DNA of 64,000 nt from Salinisphaera shabanensis E1L3A. GTDB taxonomy: Bacteria > Pseudomonadota > Gammaproteobacteria > Nevskiales > Salinisphaeraceae. The stretch lies in the NCBI RefSeq assembly GCF_000215955.2, contig NZ_AFNV02000007.1, forward strand, positions 1 through 64,000, in the 5' to 3' direction. The notes below the pieces were generated by a model. That model was not told the DNA's origin. It did not search any database and saw only the letters and a list, made by a program, of their open reading frames with translations. The translations under genes and the position numbers were made by a program. Within the stretch, counting starts at the first letter, position 1; every line of letters begins with the position of its first letter. Below are positions 61,933 through 64,000 of this stretch, one piece after another.

Positions 61933-64000
61933 CTAGCGGTTCGGAAACGCGCGACCGCCATGGACCGCGTTACCCACGAGCTGGAACGTGAGTTCGGCAG
62001 GCTCGATAGTGGCGGTTGCGGGAATCGGTGCTCCAAGCAAACTGGCCGTGGCGTCGAGCTCGATCTGGTTCGCGTTACGCAGCGAAATGACCAGGCGTCC
62101 GTTCTGTTCGAACGTAACCGGCCCCACCAGATTGGCAGCAAATTGCTGCTGGTCGAGCGTGACGTTTTCACCGTCCGGCGCGTTGGCCACCAGATTCAGC
62201 GACGCCGCGAAGCAGGGCTCAAAGTCGTATTCAACGCCGCCCGGGAACTGGCCCGTACAGCGTTCCACGATATAGCCGGTCTGATTCGGCGTGCCGGTCG
62301 GGTTGGCGTCCTGGTCGTTCGGGAAGCGCAGCAGTATGCGGCCGGTGTTGATCGTCAGCAACGGTGCACCAGCCAACGTCGCGGTAGCCTCAACGCCGGT
62401 CAGGCTGGTGATCCCGCCGGGCAGCAGCGACACGGGCACACACGTCTCGGGCGTTTCGCCCACGGCCGATCCGGCGTTGGGCGTGTTGCCCTCGCCGAAT
62501 TGAACGGCGTCTACGCGCGCGCAGTCGCTGGTCGCTTCACGAATCGCAATCGGGCGGGCGAGCGACAGATAGTTCGCATACTTGCCATCAGGCCGATCCG
62601 GGCTCTCGATTGTAGCGAGAGCGCCGATGCCGCCGGCTTCCAGCGACAGCAAGGCTCGATTACCCGGCTGCAGGCGTTCGCCATCATCTACACGGCCATT
62701 ACCGTTGGTGTCGGTTTCCGGCAGCGTGAATTGGGTGGTGTAGTAGTCGTTGTTGGCCGCAATCGCGTCGAAGGGCATGACGATATCCGGACCGCCCGCG
62801 GTGCCGGTCGACGAGTCGGTCGAGCCGGTGCCGTTGAGCGGATCGGTATTGACGGCCGCACCGTTGAGGTCGGCAATAACGCCCGCCGGCACCGACCCAC
62901 CGGTACAACGGTCGCCTTCGGTACCGCAGACGACGATCCAGTAGCGCGTGCCCTGCTCAAGATAGTCGGTCGGACGAATCGTGAAGGAGCGGGTCTGGGC
63001 GTCGCCGGGGTTGGCCAGGGCGATGTCCGCGTCGACCGCGCCCACGCACTGCCCGTTGCCGTCCATTTCCTGTAGCGCCACGCTGGCGCCTTCCACGCCG
63101 TTGCCTTCGCCACTACCGGCCGTCAGACAGCCGTCGGCCAATACGATGGTGCTCGCGTCCACGAACTTTGACAGGACGGCATCAACCGGGACATTGACCG
63201 GACTTTGGAACACCGGGTAATTGAACGCGGCATTATCGGTCGAGCTGCCTACGCAGTTGCCAGCCGTGTCGCCACCGGTGACGAAGGAGTCACCCACGTT
63301 ATCCGTCTCGAGCGCACAGGGTATGCCGGGCGAGAGCGTGCCCAGTAGCGGGGGCGCGCTGTCGGTGGCGACCTGAGGCTCGGTACGGAAGTTCATGGTC
63401 AGGCCCGGCCCGCCGGCGTTGTCGCTGAGCGGGTTGCCGTCGAGATCTCTGAGTTGGTTCTCCGTGCGGCTATTGGGAAGGGAGATGGTGTAATCCGTAT
63501 CCGGCGCGAGAAGATCGACCGGATCGATAACCACGCTGAAACCTTCGACACGGTAGTTTACTTCATCCTCGGTGAGCGGCGTTCCCCCGCTCGATGCAAG
63601 CTGAATGCTCTGCGCATTGACCGTGTTCGGATCGATCGGCGAAGAAAACACAATCGCCGGGCTGGATTCGATCGGGAAACTGTTAACGGCTACACCCAGT
63701 CCGCCGCCTTGCGTGGGCGGCAGCGGCTGGCCGCCGGGCGCGGTCTGGAAGTTTGTGCAGAAGGGTTCCGGGAATGCCGTCGGCGCAGCGCCGGTATAGA
63801 ACGCGTCGTAGAGCGGCGAGCCGAAAGCGTACAGGCAGGCGCTGGGCGAGCGCGCGGTGATGACCGGGCCCACCGAGTCCTGAGTGTCACTCGCGCCTGC
63901 GACTTCGGCGTCGTCCGGGTTGGCCGGCAGTACCAGCGTCAGCTGGAAGTTGACGGTGGCGTTATCGGTGCGGTTTACGTTGATCGGGAAGGTGCCCAGC
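61933..64000 (-). CDS. Secreted protein with Ig-like (Big_5/SbsA) domains, 5' end outside the window
   Basis: The frame is open up to the window edge, so only the C-terminal 688 codons are visible. Two stretches show Ig-like Big_5 character: FSSPIDPNTVNAQSIQL with VVIDPVDLLAPDTDYTISL, and a later one with LDYLEQGTRYWIVV-like strands (FTIRPTDYLEQGTRYWIVV). A calcium-loop-like DTNGNGRVDDGE occurs near the middle. Cysteines are few, acidic residues many. The domain style suggests an exported or surface protein of a halotolerant organism. It lies 78 bases upstream of ompW on the same strand. Substrate or partner is unknown. Confidence 0.7.
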   Translation of the reverse strand, partial: LGTFPINVNRTDNATVNFQLTLVLPANPDDAEVAGASDTQDSVGPVITARSPSACLYAFGSPLYDAFYTGAAPTAFPEPFCTNFQTAPGGQPLPPTQGGGLGVAVNSFPIESSPAIVFSSPIDPNTVNAQSIQLASSGGTPLTEDEVNYRVEGFSVVIDPVDLLAPDTDYTISLPNSRTENQLRDLDGNPLSDNAGGPGLTMNFRTEPQVATDSAPPLLGTLSPGIPCALETDNVGDSFVTGGDTAGNCVGSSTDNAAFNYPVFQSPVNVPVDAVLSKFVDASTIVLADGCLTAGSGEGNGVEGASVALQEMDGNGQCVGAVDADIALANPGDAQTRSFTIRPTDYLEQGTRYWIVVCGTEGDRCTGGSVPAGVIADLNGAAVNTDPLNGTGSTDSSTGTAGGPDIVMPFDAIAANNDYYTTQFTLPETDTNGNGRVDDGERLQPGNRALLSLEAGGIGALATIESPDRPDGKYANYLSLARPIAIREATSDCARVDAVQFGEGNTPNAGSAVGETPETCVPVSLLPGGITSLTGVEATATLAGAPLLTINTGRILLRFPNDQDANPTGTPNQTGYIVERCTGQFPGGVEYDFEPCFAASLNLVANAPDGENVTLDQQQFAANLVGPVTFEQNGRLVISLRNANQIELDATASLLGAPIPATATIEPAELTFQLVGNAVHGGRAFPNR

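Overview
The window is GC-rich chromosomal DNA from a gammaproteobacterium. Evidence: the ftsY-ftsE-ftsX-rpoH order, a ribB gene under an FMN riboswitch, an acrR/acrAB locus whose operator arms match the E. coli AcrR site, and FadI/FadJ/FadE-type beta-oxidation enzymes. The many lipid and hydrocarbon-type oxidation genes and the OmpW/Ig-like surface proteins suggest a marine or halophilic hydrocarbon or lipid degrader. Salinisphaeraceae is my guess, not something the sequence proves. No phage, insertion sequence, CRISPR array, tRNA or rRNA was recognised.

Layout. 1-8.9 kb is entirely minus strand: a DedA/PAP2/LssY-type membrane protein, ftsY, ftsE, ftsX, rpoH, and thiD-thiE-hemL. 8.9-9.4 kb is a 0.5-kb AT-rich gap with four perfect DnaA boxes in one orientation and an AT-rich block. 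It is a candidate replication origin and the most interesting non-coding region here. 9.4-17 kb holds cpdA-like, two methyltransferase-type genes, a D-2-hydroxyacid dehydrogenase, MarR, and the methyl cycle genes metK, ahcY and metF with structured leaders. 17-32.6 kb is lipid and ketone oxidation: an SDR/diiron protein/Baeyer-Villiger monooxygenase operon, a broken acetyltransferase pseudogene, a TetR gene divergent from fadI-fadJ-fadE-racemase, a thioredoxin-like protein, an aldehyde dehydrogenase and a second SDR. 32.8-37.4 kb holds a TetR with twin operators, then MerR, an alpha/beta hydrolase and two tandem COG3687-type proteins.

37.4-42 kb: ribB with FMN riboswitch and a Shine-Dalgarno-sequestering hairpin, a YbdL-type aminotransferase, a K+-channel-like protein and a Tat-exported ferritin-like lipoprotein. 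42.4-49.9 kb: tkt-gap-pgk, a MoxR ATPase/CoxE-type VWA pair and a SanA-like protein. 50-57 kb: acrR and a complete RND efflux system. 57-60.5 kb: an MCE/Mla-type lipid ABC transporter with an auxiliary lipoprotein. 60.9-64 kb: OmpW and the 3' part of a large Ig-like secreted protein that runs off the window.

How the parts connect. Fatty acyl chains can be oxidised by FadE, FadJ and FadI, with the racemase for 2-methyl-branched acyl-CoAs. The SDR/diiron/BVMO operon and the epoxide-hydrolase-like cluster look like entry steps for unusual hydrophobic substrates. A near-identical motif lies in front of both the BVMO operon and fadI, suggesting shared control. Four proteins in separate loci carry the E...ExxH...E...ExxH diiron ligand pattern, including the two proteins usually labelled 'metal-dependent hydrolase'.
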